Below, piece after piece: positions 41,320-53,100 of a stretch of DNA of 64,000 nucleotides; the first letter of the stretch is position 1, and the number at the start of each line of letters is the position of its first letter. The DNA is from Neoarius graeffei. Lineage: Eukaryota; Chordata; Actinopteri; Siluriformes; Ariidae. The position numbers were made by a program, and so were the translations under genes. The stretch covers positions 73,163,279 through 73,227,278 of the forward strand of contig NC_083571.1 in NCBI RefSeq assembly GCF_027579695.1. Direction: 5' to 3'. The notes beneath the pieces are model-generated. The model saw only the letters and a program-made list of their open reading frames with translations, searched no databases and was not told where the DNA came from.

Positions 41320-41705
41320 GTTACTGTAGGCAGTCTTTCACGTTTCATTCACACACTCGCGTCCTCCTTTTTTCTCTTCCATTTCAAATTTGTATCCCAC
41401 AGTGCCTTGCGCGAATGGGGAAAGCCCACTACGTGATGCATGATGTAGCATCTTGAATTGGGTCATGCTGAAGCAGGAAAAAATAGCGGCAAATTTAGGG
41501 CTGTGTGGCCCTAAATTCATTAACTGTTCTATTAGTAAAAAAATAAATAAATAAAATTGGAAGTCTGTGATTCGAATTCAGTAGCCTTCGGTCCACTAAA
41601 CAAAAATAATTGGGTGTCAGGAATAATTCTTTTTTTTATGACCTACACTTGAAAAATGTGAAAGGCAGTCTACCTTTAAAGAATATACACATTCTTTGCC
41701 ATGTG

Positions 41706-41776
41706 AGTGTCATATCATGTTTAGTCATATCATGTTTAGTCATATCATGTTTAGTCATATCATGTTTAGTCATATG
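41706..41776. repeat. 15-bp tandem repeat, four to five units
   Basis: Unit GTCATATCATGTTTA repeated head to tail. Simple tandem repeat without coding content. Confidence 0.9.
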
Positions 41777-42338
41777 AAAGCATAATGTTCCTGCTCAGGT
41801 GAATTTTTTTGTTGTGTATCATGTGATCCCTGTGTTGAAGCACAGCTCTAATCTCAGCCAGTTGCCCCTCTTATTCATATCAGTATTTGTGCCCTCATAT
41901 GAAATAAAGCTCTGTGTATGTAGTTGTAGGGTGTATAGAGAAATTAGGAATATTTTCCATTTTATAATAAACATCTGCAGAAAACCATCCATGTGCAGTC
42001 CGAGAGTTATATAGCTGACAGCATCATCTGACTTTGTCTGCTGAAATCTTGTGCTTCTACTTTGAGTCCTGGTTGAATAGTTTTACGTTATTGTCCATAT
42101 AGACCCTCCTGATTCTTACCTCTACTGGCTGTGTTTGGGTGTAAACCCATAGTGAAGATGTGAAATGAAAGAAATGCTGTAAACTGGTCCAGTCTTTTCC
42201 TGGAATATCCTTGTTCCTGTTATGCAGTCTGATTGATGTTACTTTTATTTTTGTGATTAAATGAGTTGGAAAGTCTGAAGCACGCGCTTGTATAGAACGT
42301 CTCTGAATTCTGTAGCTACAGAATCCCTTCATTGGGAC
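41777..42338. other. No gene seen
   Basis: AT-rich sequence with short open frames only. The last part probably belongs to the Tc1-type relic that continues after the Harbinger MITE at 43057. Confidence 0.4.
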
Positions 42339-42341
42339 TAA

Positions 42342-43053
42342 GCCCATGTTTACATTAGACCGTATCAGCGGATCATCAGATTAACGTTTTTAAAATGATT
42401 AGTGTGCACACCGCAACACCAATACACGATTTGCGTGCACATAGCAATGCCAATACACGGATACGCTCGGCTCCGCAGGCATCCTGCGCTCCAAATCACT
42501 CCGCCCTGAACAGCGAGTGCCCTCTGGAGGGTGCACACTCCGGCCCTGCGCAGCTCACACAGCACGCGAGTGAAGTGCACAAGCCACGATTCGGGACTGA
42601 GCCGCTGTGTGTGTGATCCCAGCGCATATCACTTACTACTTGCAAGTGGAAGGATGGCAAGCCTAAAGACAATCATAACTACACAATGGGCAGTATTTGC
42701 ATCAGTATTTGCATCAGTATTTGCAGTATTTTCATACTTTTATACTCTTTAATGAAAGGTGATACAAGGCGGAAGTCTGCGCCGTTTTTCAGCAGTCGCG
42801 TCACATGACCAACGCCAGCGAATCAGGAAGGTGGATGTCACAGTGACGTTGTCTAATGAGACGCCAGCTAGAGCTCAGCACAGCGTATCCGCGTATTCTG
42901 AATGTTTACACAGCACCGGAGCTGACACGATCTGGATTGAATACGTGGACGCTGGCGGATTCCCGTTTCCTGGCGTTTCCAGGCGGTTTAATGTAAACGG
43001 ACAGTGCATCCGCGAATAAAATGAGACAGATACGGTCTAATGTAAACGTAGCC
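42342..43053. mobile_element. PIF/Harbinger-type MITE (second family)
   Basis: TAA duplications at 42339-42341 and 43054-43056. The inverted ends share GTTTACATTAGACCGTATC. Interior is CpG-rich and contains a short ORF from 42654 (MASLKTIITTQWAVFASVF) with a triplicated TATTTGCATCAG. This is perhaps the vestige of a first exon. Confidence 0.8.
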
Positions 43054-43062
43054 TAAGAGACC

Positions 43063-43444
43063 CAAACCTGCTCCAGCATGATGATGCTCCTGTGCACAAA
43101 GCGAGCTCCATGAAGACATGGAAGGTTGGAGTGAAGAACTCGAGCATCCTGCACAGAGCCCTGACTGAACTGAACCTCAATGAACACCTTTGGGATGAAC
43201 TGGAACACCGACTGCACTCCAGACCTCCTCACCCAACATCAGTGTCTGATCTCACTAATGCTCTTGTAGCTGAATGAACACAAATCCCCACAGCCACACC
43301 CCAAAAGCTAGTGGAGAGCCTTCCCAGAAGAGAAGAATGGAGCTCATTATCACAGTAAAGGAGAATAAATCTGGAATGAAAGGTTCAACAGGGACATATG
43401 GCCGTGATAATTGGGGGGCACAAACTTTTAGCCATAAAGTGTTA
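43063..43444 (+). pseudogene. C-terminal Tc1-type transposase relic
   Basis: The plus frames read HDDAPVHKASSMKTW (second catalytic Asp region), then ALTELNLNEHLWDELEHRL, where the usual PIEHLW with the catalytic Glu is NEHLW, and SVSDLTNALVAE. It ends near CAAACTTTTAGCCATAAAG, a Tc1-type terminal motif. It belongs to the same family as the fragment at 23245. Confidence 0.7.
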
Positions 43445-43897
43445 TATTTAATTCACAAGATCAAGGGAATATGGGGGAAACAAAAGATACATTTCTTTGT
43501 AAGAATGACCTTTCCATGAGAAATAGAACTATGTTGAGTTGAAAAGTGGAGATTTATTAAAGCTGCTGGTTTGACAGAAAATATCTCCACAGGTCTGATT
43601 ACTGGGACTGTTGTCTTGAATAACTTCTCAGGTTTGGTGTGACTGACAAAATTAGATTAACTGCCTCAATGACCGAACTGTCTGGAGTCACTCACTGGAA
43701 CAGCAAGGTCAAGGTCTTTTTATTTGTCATTTCAACCATATACATTGGTGCTTGAAAGTTTGTGAACCCTTTATAATTTTCTATATTTCTGCATAAATAT
43801 GACCTAAAACATCAGATTTTCATGCAAGTCCTAAAAGTAGATAAAGAGAACCCAGTTAAATAAATGAGACCAAAAAAATGTTATACTTGGTCATTTA

Positions 43898-45496
43898 CAA
43901 CCCCGATTCCAAAAAAGTTGGGACAAAGTACAAATTGTAAATAAAAACGGAATCCAATGATGTGGAAGTTTCAAAATTCCATATTTTATTCAGAATAGAA
44001 CATAGATGACATATCAAATGTTTAAACTGAGAAAATGTATCATTTAAAGAGAAAAATTAGGTGATTTTAAATTTCATGACAACAACACATCTCAAAGTTG
44101 GGACAAGGCCTTGTTTACCACTGTGAGACATCCTCTTTTCTCTTTACAACAGTCTGTAAACGTCTGGGGACTGAGGAGACGAGTTGCTCAAGTTTAGGGA
44201 TAGGAATGTTAACCAATTCTTGTCTAATGTAGGATTCTAGTTGCTCAACTGTCTTAGGTCTTTTTTGTCGTATCTTCCATTTTATGATGCGCCAAAGGTT
44301 TTCTATGGGTGACAGATCTGGACTGCAGGCTGGCCAGTTCAGTACCCGGACCCTTCTACGCAGCCATGATGCTGTAATTGATGCAGTATGTGGTTTGGCA
44401 TTGTCATGTTGGAAAATGCAAGGTCTTCCCTGAAAGAGATGTCATCTGGATGGGAGCATATGTTGCTCTAGAACCTGGATATACCTTTCAGCATTGATGG
44501 TGTCTTTCCAGATGTGTAAGCTGCCCATGCCACACGCACTAATGCAACCCCATACCATCAGAGATGCAGGCTTCTGAACTGAGCGCTGATAACAACTTGG
44601 GTCGTCCTTCTCTTCTTTAGTCCGAATGACACGGCGTCCCTGATTTCTATAAAGAACTTCAAATTTTGATTCGTCTGACCACAGAACAGTTTTCCACTTT
44701 GCCACAGTCCATTTTAAATGAGCCTTGGCCCAGAGAAGACGTCTGCGCTTCTGGATCATGTTTAGATACGGCTTCTTCTTTGAACTATAGAGTTTTAGTT
44801 GGCAACGGCGGATGGCACGGTGAATTGTGTTCACAGATAATGTTCTCTGGAAATATTCCTGAGCCCATTTTGTGATTTCCAAAACAGAAGCATGCCTGTA
44901 TGTGATGCAGTGCCGTCTAAGGGCCCGAAGATCACGGGTACCCAGTATGGTTTTCCGGGCTTGACCCTTACGCACAGAGATTCTGCCAGATTCTCTGAAT
45001 CGTTTGATGATGATATGCACTGTAGATGATGATATGTTCAAACTCTTTGCAATTTTACACTGTCGTACTCCTTTCTGATATTGCTCCACTATTTGTCGGC
45101 GCAGAACTAGGGGGATTGGTGATCCTCTTCCCATCTTTACTTCTGAGAGTCGCTGCCACTCCAAGATGCTCTTTTTATACCCAGTCATGTTAATGACCTA
45201 TTGCCAATTGACCTAATGAGTTGCAATTTGGTCCTCCAGCTGTTTCTTTTTTGTACCTTTAACTTTTCCAGCCTCTAATTGCCCCTGTCCCAACTTTTTT
45301 GAGATGTGTTGCTGTCATGAAATTTCAAATGAGCCAATACTTGGCATGAAATTTCAAAATGTCTCACTTTCGACATTTGATATGTTGTCTATGTTCTATT
45401 GTGAATACAATATCAGTTTTTGAGATTTGTAAATTATTGCATTCCGTTTTTATTTACAATTTGTACTTTGTCCCAACTTTTTTGGAATCGGGGTTG
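43898..45496 (-). mobile_element. Tc1-B, complete Tc1/mariner-type transposon
   Basis: TA at 43896-43897 and 45497-45498. TIRs begin CAACCCCGATTCCAAAAAAG. Length 1599 bp. Encodes one transposase on the minus strand with a single nonsense change. Confidence 0.93.
44115..45188 (-). pseudogene. Tc1-B transposase with a single in-frame TGA
   Basis: 357 codons from ATG 45188 ([10 protein letters not shown]; a second ATG, MGRGSP, is a likelier family start) to TAA at 44115. HTH region [23 protein letters not shown], the GRPR-hook-like RKGQARKT, and a second HTH ([15 protein letters not shown]). Catalytic WSDESKFEV (Asp), FQHDNAKPHTAS (Asp) and SPDLSPIENLW (Glu), with 33 residues between the last two. 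The one stop, TGA at 44444-44442, stands where CGA would be expected. The next two codons also look like CpG decay (CAT for CGT). Frame is otherwise continuous. Confidence 0.92.
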
Positions 45497-45559
45497 TATT
45501 TATTGAGGAAAATGATCCAATATTGCATATCTGTGAGTGGCAAAAGTATGTGAGCCTTT

Positions 45560-46550
45560 GTTTCAGTATCTGGTGTGACCCCCTTGTGCAGCAATAACTG
45601 CAACTACACGTTTCCAGTAACTGTTGATCAGTCCTGCACACCAGCTTGGAGGAATTTTAGCCCATTCCTCCGTACAGAACAGCTTCAACTCTGGGATGTT
45701 GGTGGGTTTCCTCACATGAACTGCTCGCTTCAGGTCCTTCCACAGCATTTCGATTGAATTAAGGTCAGGACTTTGACTTGTCCATTCCAAAACATTTAAC
45801 TTTATTCTTTAACCATTCTTTGGTAGAACGACTTGTATGCTTAGGGTCGTTGTCTTGCTGCATGACCCACCTCCTCTTGAGATTCAGTTCATGGACAGAT
45901 GTCCTGACATTTTCCTTTAGAATTTGCTGGTATAATTCAGAATTCATTGTTCCATCAATGATGGTAAGCTGTCCTGGCCCAGATGCAGCAAAACAGGCTC
46001 AAACCATGATACTACCACCACCATGTTTCACAGATGGGATAAAGTTCTTATGCTGGAATGCAGTGTTTTCTTTCTCCAAGCATAAAGCTTCTCATTTAAA
46101 CCAAAAATGTTCTATTTTGGTCCCATCCTTCCACAAAACATTTTTCCAATAGCCTTCTGGCTTGTCGATGTGATCTTTAGCAAACTGCAGATGAACAGCA
46201 ATGTTCTTTTTGGAGAGCAGTGGCTTTCTCCTTGCAACCCTGCCATGCACACCATTGTTGTTCAGTGTTCTCCTTATGGTGGACTCATGAATATTAGCCA
46301 ATGTGAGAGAGGTCTTCAGTTGCTTAGAAGTTACCCTGGGGTCCTTTGTGACCTCGCTGACTATTACACGCCTTGCTTTTGGAGTGATCTTTGTTGGTCG
46401 ACCACTCCTGGGGAGGGTACACAATCTGTCTGACTGTGGATTGATGGAGTCCAAACCCTTTAGAGATGGTTTTGTAACCTTTTCCAGCCTGATGAGCATC
46501 AACAACGCTTTTTCTGAGGTCCTCAGAAATGTCCTGTGTTTGTGCCATGA
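45560..46550 (-). pseudogene. Tc1-A2 transposase, frameshifted
   Basis: The minus frames give MAQTQDISEDLRKSVV at the N-terminus, GRPTKITPKARRVIVSEV, HESTIRRTLNNNGVHGRV, AVHLQFAKDHIDKPEGYW, VMQQDNDPKHTSRSTKEW (second Asp) and LNSIEMLWKDLK (Glu). The first Asp region is altered (WKDGTKIEHF). Several indels. The N-terminal start is better preserved here than in Tc1-A1. Confidence 0.88.
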
Positions 46551-46915
46551 TACACTTCCACAAATGTGTTGTGAAGATCAGACTTTGATAAAGCCCTGTT
46601 CTTTAAATAAAACAGGGTGCCCACTCACACCTGATTGTCATCCCATTGATTGAAAACACCTGACTCTAATTTCACCTTCATATCAGCTGCTAATCCTAGA
46701 GGTTCACATACTTTTGCCACTCACAGATATGTAATATTGGATCATTTTCCTCAATAAATAAATGACCAAGTATAATATTTTTGTCTCATTTGTTTAACTG
46801 GGTTCTCTTTATCTACTTTTAGGACGTGTGTAAAAATCTGATGATGTTTTAGGTCATATTCATGCAGAAACATAGATAATTCTAAAGGGTTCGCAAACTT
46901 TCAAGCACCACTGTA

Positions 46916-47330
46916 CAGTTGGTACAGTACCCAGTTTAAACAAAACTATGTTTCTCCAGGACCATGGTGCTACATTAAACATCATAGGACTACAGGCCTA
47001 CATATAACAACATAAAGTGCAAGAGTGCAATAAGTCCAACATGGCAGATGGTAAATGACACAATAGATCAACAATAAATGGACAATAAATGACACAAACA
47101 ACATAAAGTGCAGAGTTAAGTTTGCACATGGAGGTAATATATGAAAGGGAATAGATAAATGTCAACCTTGTGTGAGAGAGACATTGTAAACATTGTAAGG
47201 CAATAGTGCATTATTGTCCACTGTGCAAAAGACTGCAGTGTGAGTGGTGTGTTCAACAGGCCATGAGAATCAGTCCGAGTTGAGGAGTCGAATGGCATGA
47301 GGAATTGAGGTAGTTTATGGAAATGGAATA
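46916..47330 (-). repeat. LINE 3' UTR-type repeat pieces
   Basis: The motif ATTGTCCACTGTGCAAA followed by GATCAACAG/TTCAACAGG and GAGAATCAGTCC recurs at about 47213, 47404 and 47768. These look like fragments of the 3' region of the minus-strand LINE at 47797-48100. Confidence 0.5.
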
Positions 47331-47628
47331 AATAGATGTAAACCGTGTGTGTGAGAGAGAGAGAGAGAAAGACATTGCAACCAGTGTAAGCAGTAGTGCA
47401 TTATTGTCCACTGTGCAAAGATTGCAGTGGGAGGGGTGTGATCAACAGTCTTGTATATTTTTATAGTTTAATAGTAATCTATATTTTTATGTTTTTGTAT
47501 TTGTGCAAGAGAAAATTGTCAATTGTGTCTATCCATCCTGTAATTTTCGCCTGTCAATCAGTTCTGTATGGATTTATGACGAGCTCTGTGAAACAAAACT
47601 AAACTAAAAACCTGCTCCAGCCCAAACA

Positions 47629-47766
47629 AAAATTATTGTTGTTGCTGCTGTAACTTTATTTATTTTGAACTTTTTAAAAAGTTACAAAGTGCTTTTGAAG
47701 GATTAACACACACACAGACACATAAAATCCATGAAGATATATACAGCCACAGAAACATTTTGCTTT
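47629..47766 (-). repeat. LINE 3'-end-like repeat, copy 1
   Basis: About 90 percent similar to 50020-50154. On the minus strand it reads AAAGCACTTTGTAACTTTTT..., typical of LINE 3' tails. Includes a CA microsatellite. Confidence 0.6.
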
Positions 47767-47796
47767 TGGAGGGGTGTGATCAACAGTCTGTGAGAA

Positions 47797-48100
47797 TCAG
47801 TCCAGTCCCTCAGAGTTGAGGAGTCTGATAGCATGTGGGAAGAAACTGTTGCAGAGTCTGGCTGTGAAGGCCCAAATGTTTTGGTACCTTTTTCCAGATG
47901 GCAGGAAGGTGAAGAGATTGTGTGAGGGGTGTGTGGGGTCAGCCACGATGCTGGTGGCTTTCCTGATGCAGCGTGTAGTGTAAATGTCCGTGATGGAGGG
48001 AAGAGAGACTCTGATGAGTTTCTCAGCTGTCCTCACTATCCGCTGTAGGGTCTTGTGATCCGAGATGGTGCAATTCCCAAACCAGACCGTGATACAGAAG
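47797..48100 (-). pseudogene. C-terminus of a non-LTR reverse transcriptase
   Basis: The minus frame reads ITVWFGNCTISDHKTLQRIVRTAEKL, SLPSITDIYTTRCIRKATSIVADPTHPSHNLFTFLPSGKRY and SFFPHAIRLLN, then stops. This is the conserved C-terminal tail of a fish LINE ORF2, close to its 3' UTR. No RT core upstream, so it is 5'-truncated. Confidence 0.8.
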
Positions 48101-48635
48101 TATTACAAGCTGGCATGCACGACTGCAAATATGACAGGCTGCAGAGGAATGAATGCCAGCTCAATTTCAGCTAATGTGTTCTCACCCATAGACTAACAGC
48201 ACCAACCAGAAAGTCCAGGAACATCTGACGGTTATAACTGCATGTGCTCAAGACACATGCTTCAGCCCAAACTGATCAACTGAGTTGTTTACTACTTTTC
48301 TGTCCTGGCACGATAACTGCATCTGATGGTTTGAAGAGGGATAGAAAAGTGTTTCTGATTAAAAAGTTTTGGTGGGACTTCAACTAAAATTCATGATTTC
48401 AATGGTATTTTTTTCACATCCAGTGCAACTGAATTGGAATGATCTGAGGAATGCGTTTAGTTTTACTAGTTAAACATTATATTTACTGTACTTATAAACA
48501 AGATTGTAATTTGTGACTGAAAATAAATGTCTTCATTAAAGTATTCATTTTAAAAAGATCATATTTTGTCTTTTTAAAATGTTGTACAGAGAATGGTGAC
48601 ACAAGGGTGTGGTCTCAGCGTACGGTATGAACGAC
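48101..48635. other. No gene seen
   Basis: No coding signal and no clear repeat ends. Confidence 0.4.
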
Positions 48636-48832
48636 ATTACAGGCATTTTGCAGACGCTCTGATCCAGAATGACGTACAACAGACCCAAAGCAGCCTGGGG
48701 AGCAGTTAGGGGGGGTCAGGTGTTTTACTCAAGGGCACTTCAGTGATTCCTGCTGGTCCAGGGACTCAGACCTGTGACCTTTTGGTCCAAAAGCTGCTTC
48801 TCTAATCATTAGGCCATGGCTTCCAACAGAAA
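48636..48832 (-). mobile_element. Decayed tRNA-derived SINE (second family)
   Basis: On the minus strand: TGGCCTAATGATTAG A-box-like, GGTCTGAGTCC decayed B box, and CAGGAATCACTGAAGTGCCC body. It ends in GATCAGAGCGTCTGCAAAATGCC. It is a widespread fish SINE type, different from the 49595 family. Confidence 0.7.
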
Positions 48833-49594
48833 ATCCTCTGAGAGCATTAACATTTATCTAATTTAGAATCAGATTCTAAATTTTATTTTTACCCTTTCTT
48901 TATCCTGCTATAAATAAATAAACAAACAAACAAATGAAAAATGCAGGAAATGTCATTTGGTAATGTTGTTTTTCAGGTTGTCAGCCAAGCTGTGATTGGC
49001 TTCCAGGCCCTTTTGACATAATGGATTTCGCATCATGAGAGTAAATACGTTGTTACTCCTGTTGAATAAATATCCCATTTACCTGCTCGATATTTTAGAC
49101 TTTGCCACTAGACTGAGAACACTCCATCTCTGCTACCTGTGGACTCAGGTGTTATTACTTTACTTTCTCCCGAGAATCACCAGACTGTAAGATGATATAA
49201 AATGTATCAGGCTCTTATAGACAATTTAAATATTAAGATATTTAATATTCACTGAAATATTACGCTTAAAAATTTTATATTTACTTGCAGAGTACATGAT
49301 AGAATATTTTCTATGATGTCAAGAAAATTGCTTTAACCTCCTAAGATCCAAGCTGTTTTTTTTTTACATGCATTTTTTATTTCTTTTTGCTATTTGGGCT
49401 TATTAGAACCTGATTAGAATAAAAACTAAGCATCATCTTTGATAAGATGTACTTTTTGAGAAAAAGTATGTCCACATATGTGGATTCTTGTTCTGAATTT
49501 CTAAAAAGTGCTGTCCACGTATGTGACCGCTAGGCCCTAGGAGGTTAAATATACAAAGAATATAATTAATTAATAAATTAATTAAAGCTAGTCA
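48833..49594. other. Upstream region of the SEA-domain gene; no coding sequence
   Basis: It contains an AATAAATATCCC stretch near 49066 and a possible splice donor CCAGACT|GTAAGA near 49187. A non-coding first exon may lie here, joined to the acceptor at 50191-50194 (TTTTAG) just before the ATG exon. This is a suggestion from weak signals only. Confidence 0.25.
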
Positions 49595-49968
49595 GGCGGC
49601 ACGGTGGTGTAGTGGTTAGCGCTGTCGCCTCACAGCAAGAAGGTCCTGGGTTCGAGCCCCGGGGCCGGCGAGGGCCTTTCTGTGTGGAGTTTGCATGTTC
49701 TCCCCGTGTCCGCGTGGGTTTCCTCCGGGTGCTCCGGTTTCCCCCACAGTCCAAAGACATGCAGGTTAGGTTAACTGGTGACTCTAAATTGACCGTAGGT
49801 GTGAATGTGAGTGTGAATGGTTGTCTGTGTCTATGTGTCAGCCCTGTGATGACCTGGCGACTTGTCCAGGGTGTACCCCGCCTTTCGCCCGTAGTCAGCT
49901 GGGATAGGCTCCAGCTTGCCTGCGACCCTGTAGAAGGATAAAGCGGCTAGAGATAATGAGATGAGATG
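49595..49968 (+). mobile_element. Full-length tRNA-derived SINE with 15-bp duplication
   Basis: Perfect duplication AATTAAAGCTAGTCA at 49580-49594 and 49969-49983. A box in GGTGGTGTAGTGG, B box GGTTCGAGCCC, conserved central body (TGTGTGGAGTTTGCATG), and tail GAGATGAGATGA. Well preserved, so fairly young. Confidence 0.95.
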
Positions 49969-50019
49969 AATTAAAGCTAGTCATAATATCTAATTATAAT
50001 TATACATCTGTAATTTATT

Positions 50020-50154
50020 ATTATTGCTGCTGTAACTTTTATTTATATTGAACTTTTCAAAAAGTTACAAAGTGCTTTAGAAGGATTAAAGCACACACAC
50101 ACACACACACACAAAATCCATGAAGTTATATACAGCCACAGAAACATTTTGCTT
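50020..50154 (-). repeat. LINE 3'-end-like repeat, copy 2, directly upstream of exon 1
   Basis: Similar to 47629-47766, with a longer CA microsatellite (50090-50112). It ends 44 bp before the SEA gene ATG, so any promoter or 5' UTR must run through or around it. Confidence 0.6.
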
Positions 50155-50197
50155 GCATAGCTGATATATAATCTGATATATAATTAACTTTTAGGTT

Positions 50198-53100
50198 ATG
50201 AACAACACCATGGACAGGATGATTATACTGGCCATTTTGTGTCTGATTGGTAAGTGTTCACTGAACTTCATCTCAGTTTCTGTAGTCACTTCTATCCTGC
50301 TCAAATATATAGAAATAACATTGTAGATTAATTTTTAGGCTATTTTTATAAAATTAAGTGTTGGCAGTTTACACATTATACTAAAGTTCCTCGAGAACTG
50401 TGACATTTGTGACACAATAACATTGGCAGTAAACCACAAAATTGTCAACTTTGTACAATCTGCTCTTGTTTCTAACATTTATCTTCATTAATCTATGAAT
50501 TCTGTGATTAATAGTGGGCGATCACATGATTTATCCTGATATCTCGTATTGAGTGCTTGACCTTTTATCACAAAGAACTTATCAGTGTCTTGTTTTCGCT
50601 TCGCTGCATAACTGTACTGAAGTATAGAAACTACGGAAGCCGAGAGAGGCCCTTCATATAATCCTTTTTTTTATTCACCTTGTTATCCCGAGATAAAGAC
50701 ATAATTAATTCAGGATCTCGAGAAAACAGCACAACTAATTCGAGATCTCGAGAAAACAAAACCGTTATTTCGAGATCTCTAGAAAATAAAACAATTATTC
50801 CGTGATCTCGAGAAAACAAAACAATTGTTTCATGATCTCGAGTAAACAGCTGAGAAATGGTTCATTCAGGTGCGCCAAGAGACTTGTGATATGCTGACTT
50901 TGGGGCTATTTCTCATTCTGTATAGACGCAACTTTGGTCATTAGAATGTCTGGAATAATCGATCACCTAATAAGGCAATATTTTGATCAGGGGTTGACAC
51001 AGGGAGAGATTGCATTAAGCCTTTTAATAAGGGATAATTTCAAAATTTCTAGGTCTTCGTTGTCTGACCCACGGGGGGGGGGCAGCTCTGCTAGAAATCT
51101 CAGCTGTTTTCTCGAGATCATGAAATAATAATAATGGTATTGTTTTCTCGAAATCATGGAATAATTGTCTTGTTTTATCGAGATCACGGAATAATTTTGT
51201 TTTCTCGAGATCTCGAATTAGTTGTGTTGTTTTCTCGAGATCCTGAATTAATTATGTCGTTATCTCGGGATAACAAGGTGAATAAAAAAAGATTATATGA
51301 AGGGCCTCTGCGGCTTCCGTAAGAAACAGACGAAGTGTTCCTTTCAGAATGTTAGTGAGACAGATTACTTCAGAAGGCTTCATTATATAAACAGCATGAT
51401 GGTGGTAGCATGTGGATTTGAATATCATTACATCACAAGGGTTGGGTTGAAACCCTGTTTTGATGTCATCCATCAAGTCCTTATTTGAGATGGTTCTTGT
51501 CATTTGCAGATCACATCTGATGATCTATACTCAGGAAATGTTGCAGTTGGTCAAACAGAGAAGAGTAGTATAGGGGAGAAATATTCCAAATGTTCCATGG
51601 AAAATACACACTGCTTTCTTTTTATTATCATTGTTTTGCTCACTGTGTGGTTGTAAGTGGGAGGGTCTACTAGGTCATGTTTGTCAAAGATGGTAAGCGC
51701 AAGTGAATGAGAGGGTGGTTCACTTACCTGGTTGATTCATGGTGTAGCCAGTAAGATCTTCCATGCAAAACCGAAACGGGTAGTTGTTATCCAATGAGGT
51801 GCGCTTAGAGATTTTAAATGGGAATGCGCTTAGCTGTCCAACATGGCGTCTCGTTGAGAGAGCAAAGCACCACCAGTGAGTAACTCCTCTCCTTCACTCT
51901 GCTGCGGTTTTTACTGTGTTTTGAATTGTCACTATTTTGTGAATGGCTGATAAACTGTTTCTTGGTTGCGCTGTAGATATTGCTGTGTTTAAATGATCGG
52001 TGTTGTCGGCGTTGTAATGTTTATGGTTAACTTCGCAAATGTTCTGAATTGTAGTGATTAGACCTTCGGGTTGCGGTGGCTGTTGGGTAATGTAGTTGGT
52101 TTCTGGTTTTGCGTCTTGTCTGTGAAGCGGATGAGAAATGTAGATGGTTAATTAAATTGATTTATGGGTTGTTGCAGTTGCTACTTATACTTCAGGTAAT
52201 GTTGCTCCCCTGGAATGATAAAAAACTGCTCTGTTGATATGGGTAACTATTTATTGTGACATTTCATGAGAAGTAATGCTATTGCTAATATATTGGTTTA
52301 TTTTAAATAACTGATTTTTTGCTGTGAAGTATTTGTTGTGGATACCAAACAATGAGGTGGCTATTATGCAATAATATTTGTATGTGCATTGATGCCAGCT
52401 TTGCTTTCTGTCCTGTAGTTACAGTGTTTTTTGCTCAATGCTTTTGAAGTCACTGTGCTATGTGGTGATGCAATGCAATGTTTGATTTTCTATTGATGTG
52501 AAATACACATGAATATTTATATTGGTATTTGTAAATGAATTTTAACAATTTTTTCTCTGGATTTATCTATCAAAATGGCAGTTTATATTGCGATCTTTTA
52601 TGTGTTTTATAGGTTTATAACCTATATGTGGATACCTGTTGTGGAAACAAATAAATCAAAGGAAATAAAACCCACATGAGTTGTAACTTAAGCTCTTTGC
52701 TCTCTTGACGCCCCTTTCGGTGGGGAGAAAAGCAAACGTAACCGAACAGTTATAAACTGCGGTGAAAACCACCAAGCCATCGTGGTAATAAAGAAGAAGA
52801 AAAGGAAAATCACCTTTTGAAATTCTCCTCCTTTACTTCCAAAAATGGAATCAGCTGACATCACTGCCCTGAAAGGAAAGCGGATCACGGCACAGGCCAC
52901 ATTCACCAGGAGAGCCAACAAACTATCCCTTACTGTGGACATCCTGGAAAAAGGAGCACTCATGGAGGAAATGCGTGTACTTAGCGCTGACTTCAACAGG
53001 GCATATGATGCTGCCTCAACATTGTTGGAGGCCTTAGTAGAGGTCGAAGGTGGCAAAAGTGAAGCAGCTAAGACCAATGAAAAAATTGGGCAGATTGTTA

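Larger units (their letters stand above)
32432..41675. mobile_element. TTAA-flanked MITE, split by BEL-2
   Basis: TTAA at 32428-32431 and 41676-41679. Inverted ends AGCGAGACGGCCTTTCA and AGGTAGACTGCCTTTCA. After removing BEL-2 the element is about 730 bp with no coding potential. The TTAA target suggests a piggyBac- or Kolobok-mobilised MITE. Confidence 0.75.
43743..46913 (-). mobile_element. Tc1-A2, with Tc1-B nested inside
   Basis: Second copy of the Tc1-A family. TA at 43741-43742 and 46914-46915. The left terminus has decayed to CATTGGTGCTTG. The nested Tc1-B sits at a TA in the left terminal region; the uninterrupted sequence is visible in Tc1-A1 (TCATTTATTTATTGAGG). Confidence 0.9.

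Noticed and set aside
47629..50154. A local tandem duplication of the SEA gene promoter
   Set aside because: The two similar 135-bp segments look like antisense LINE 3' ends with CA repeats, and no second exon 1 copy follows the first one.
50690..51260. Regularly spaced CTCGAGA-containing repeats resembling a CRISPR array
   Set aside because: The repeats are inverted between two arms of a transposon, the spacing is short and contiguous, there are no unique spacers, and the context is a vertebrate intron.
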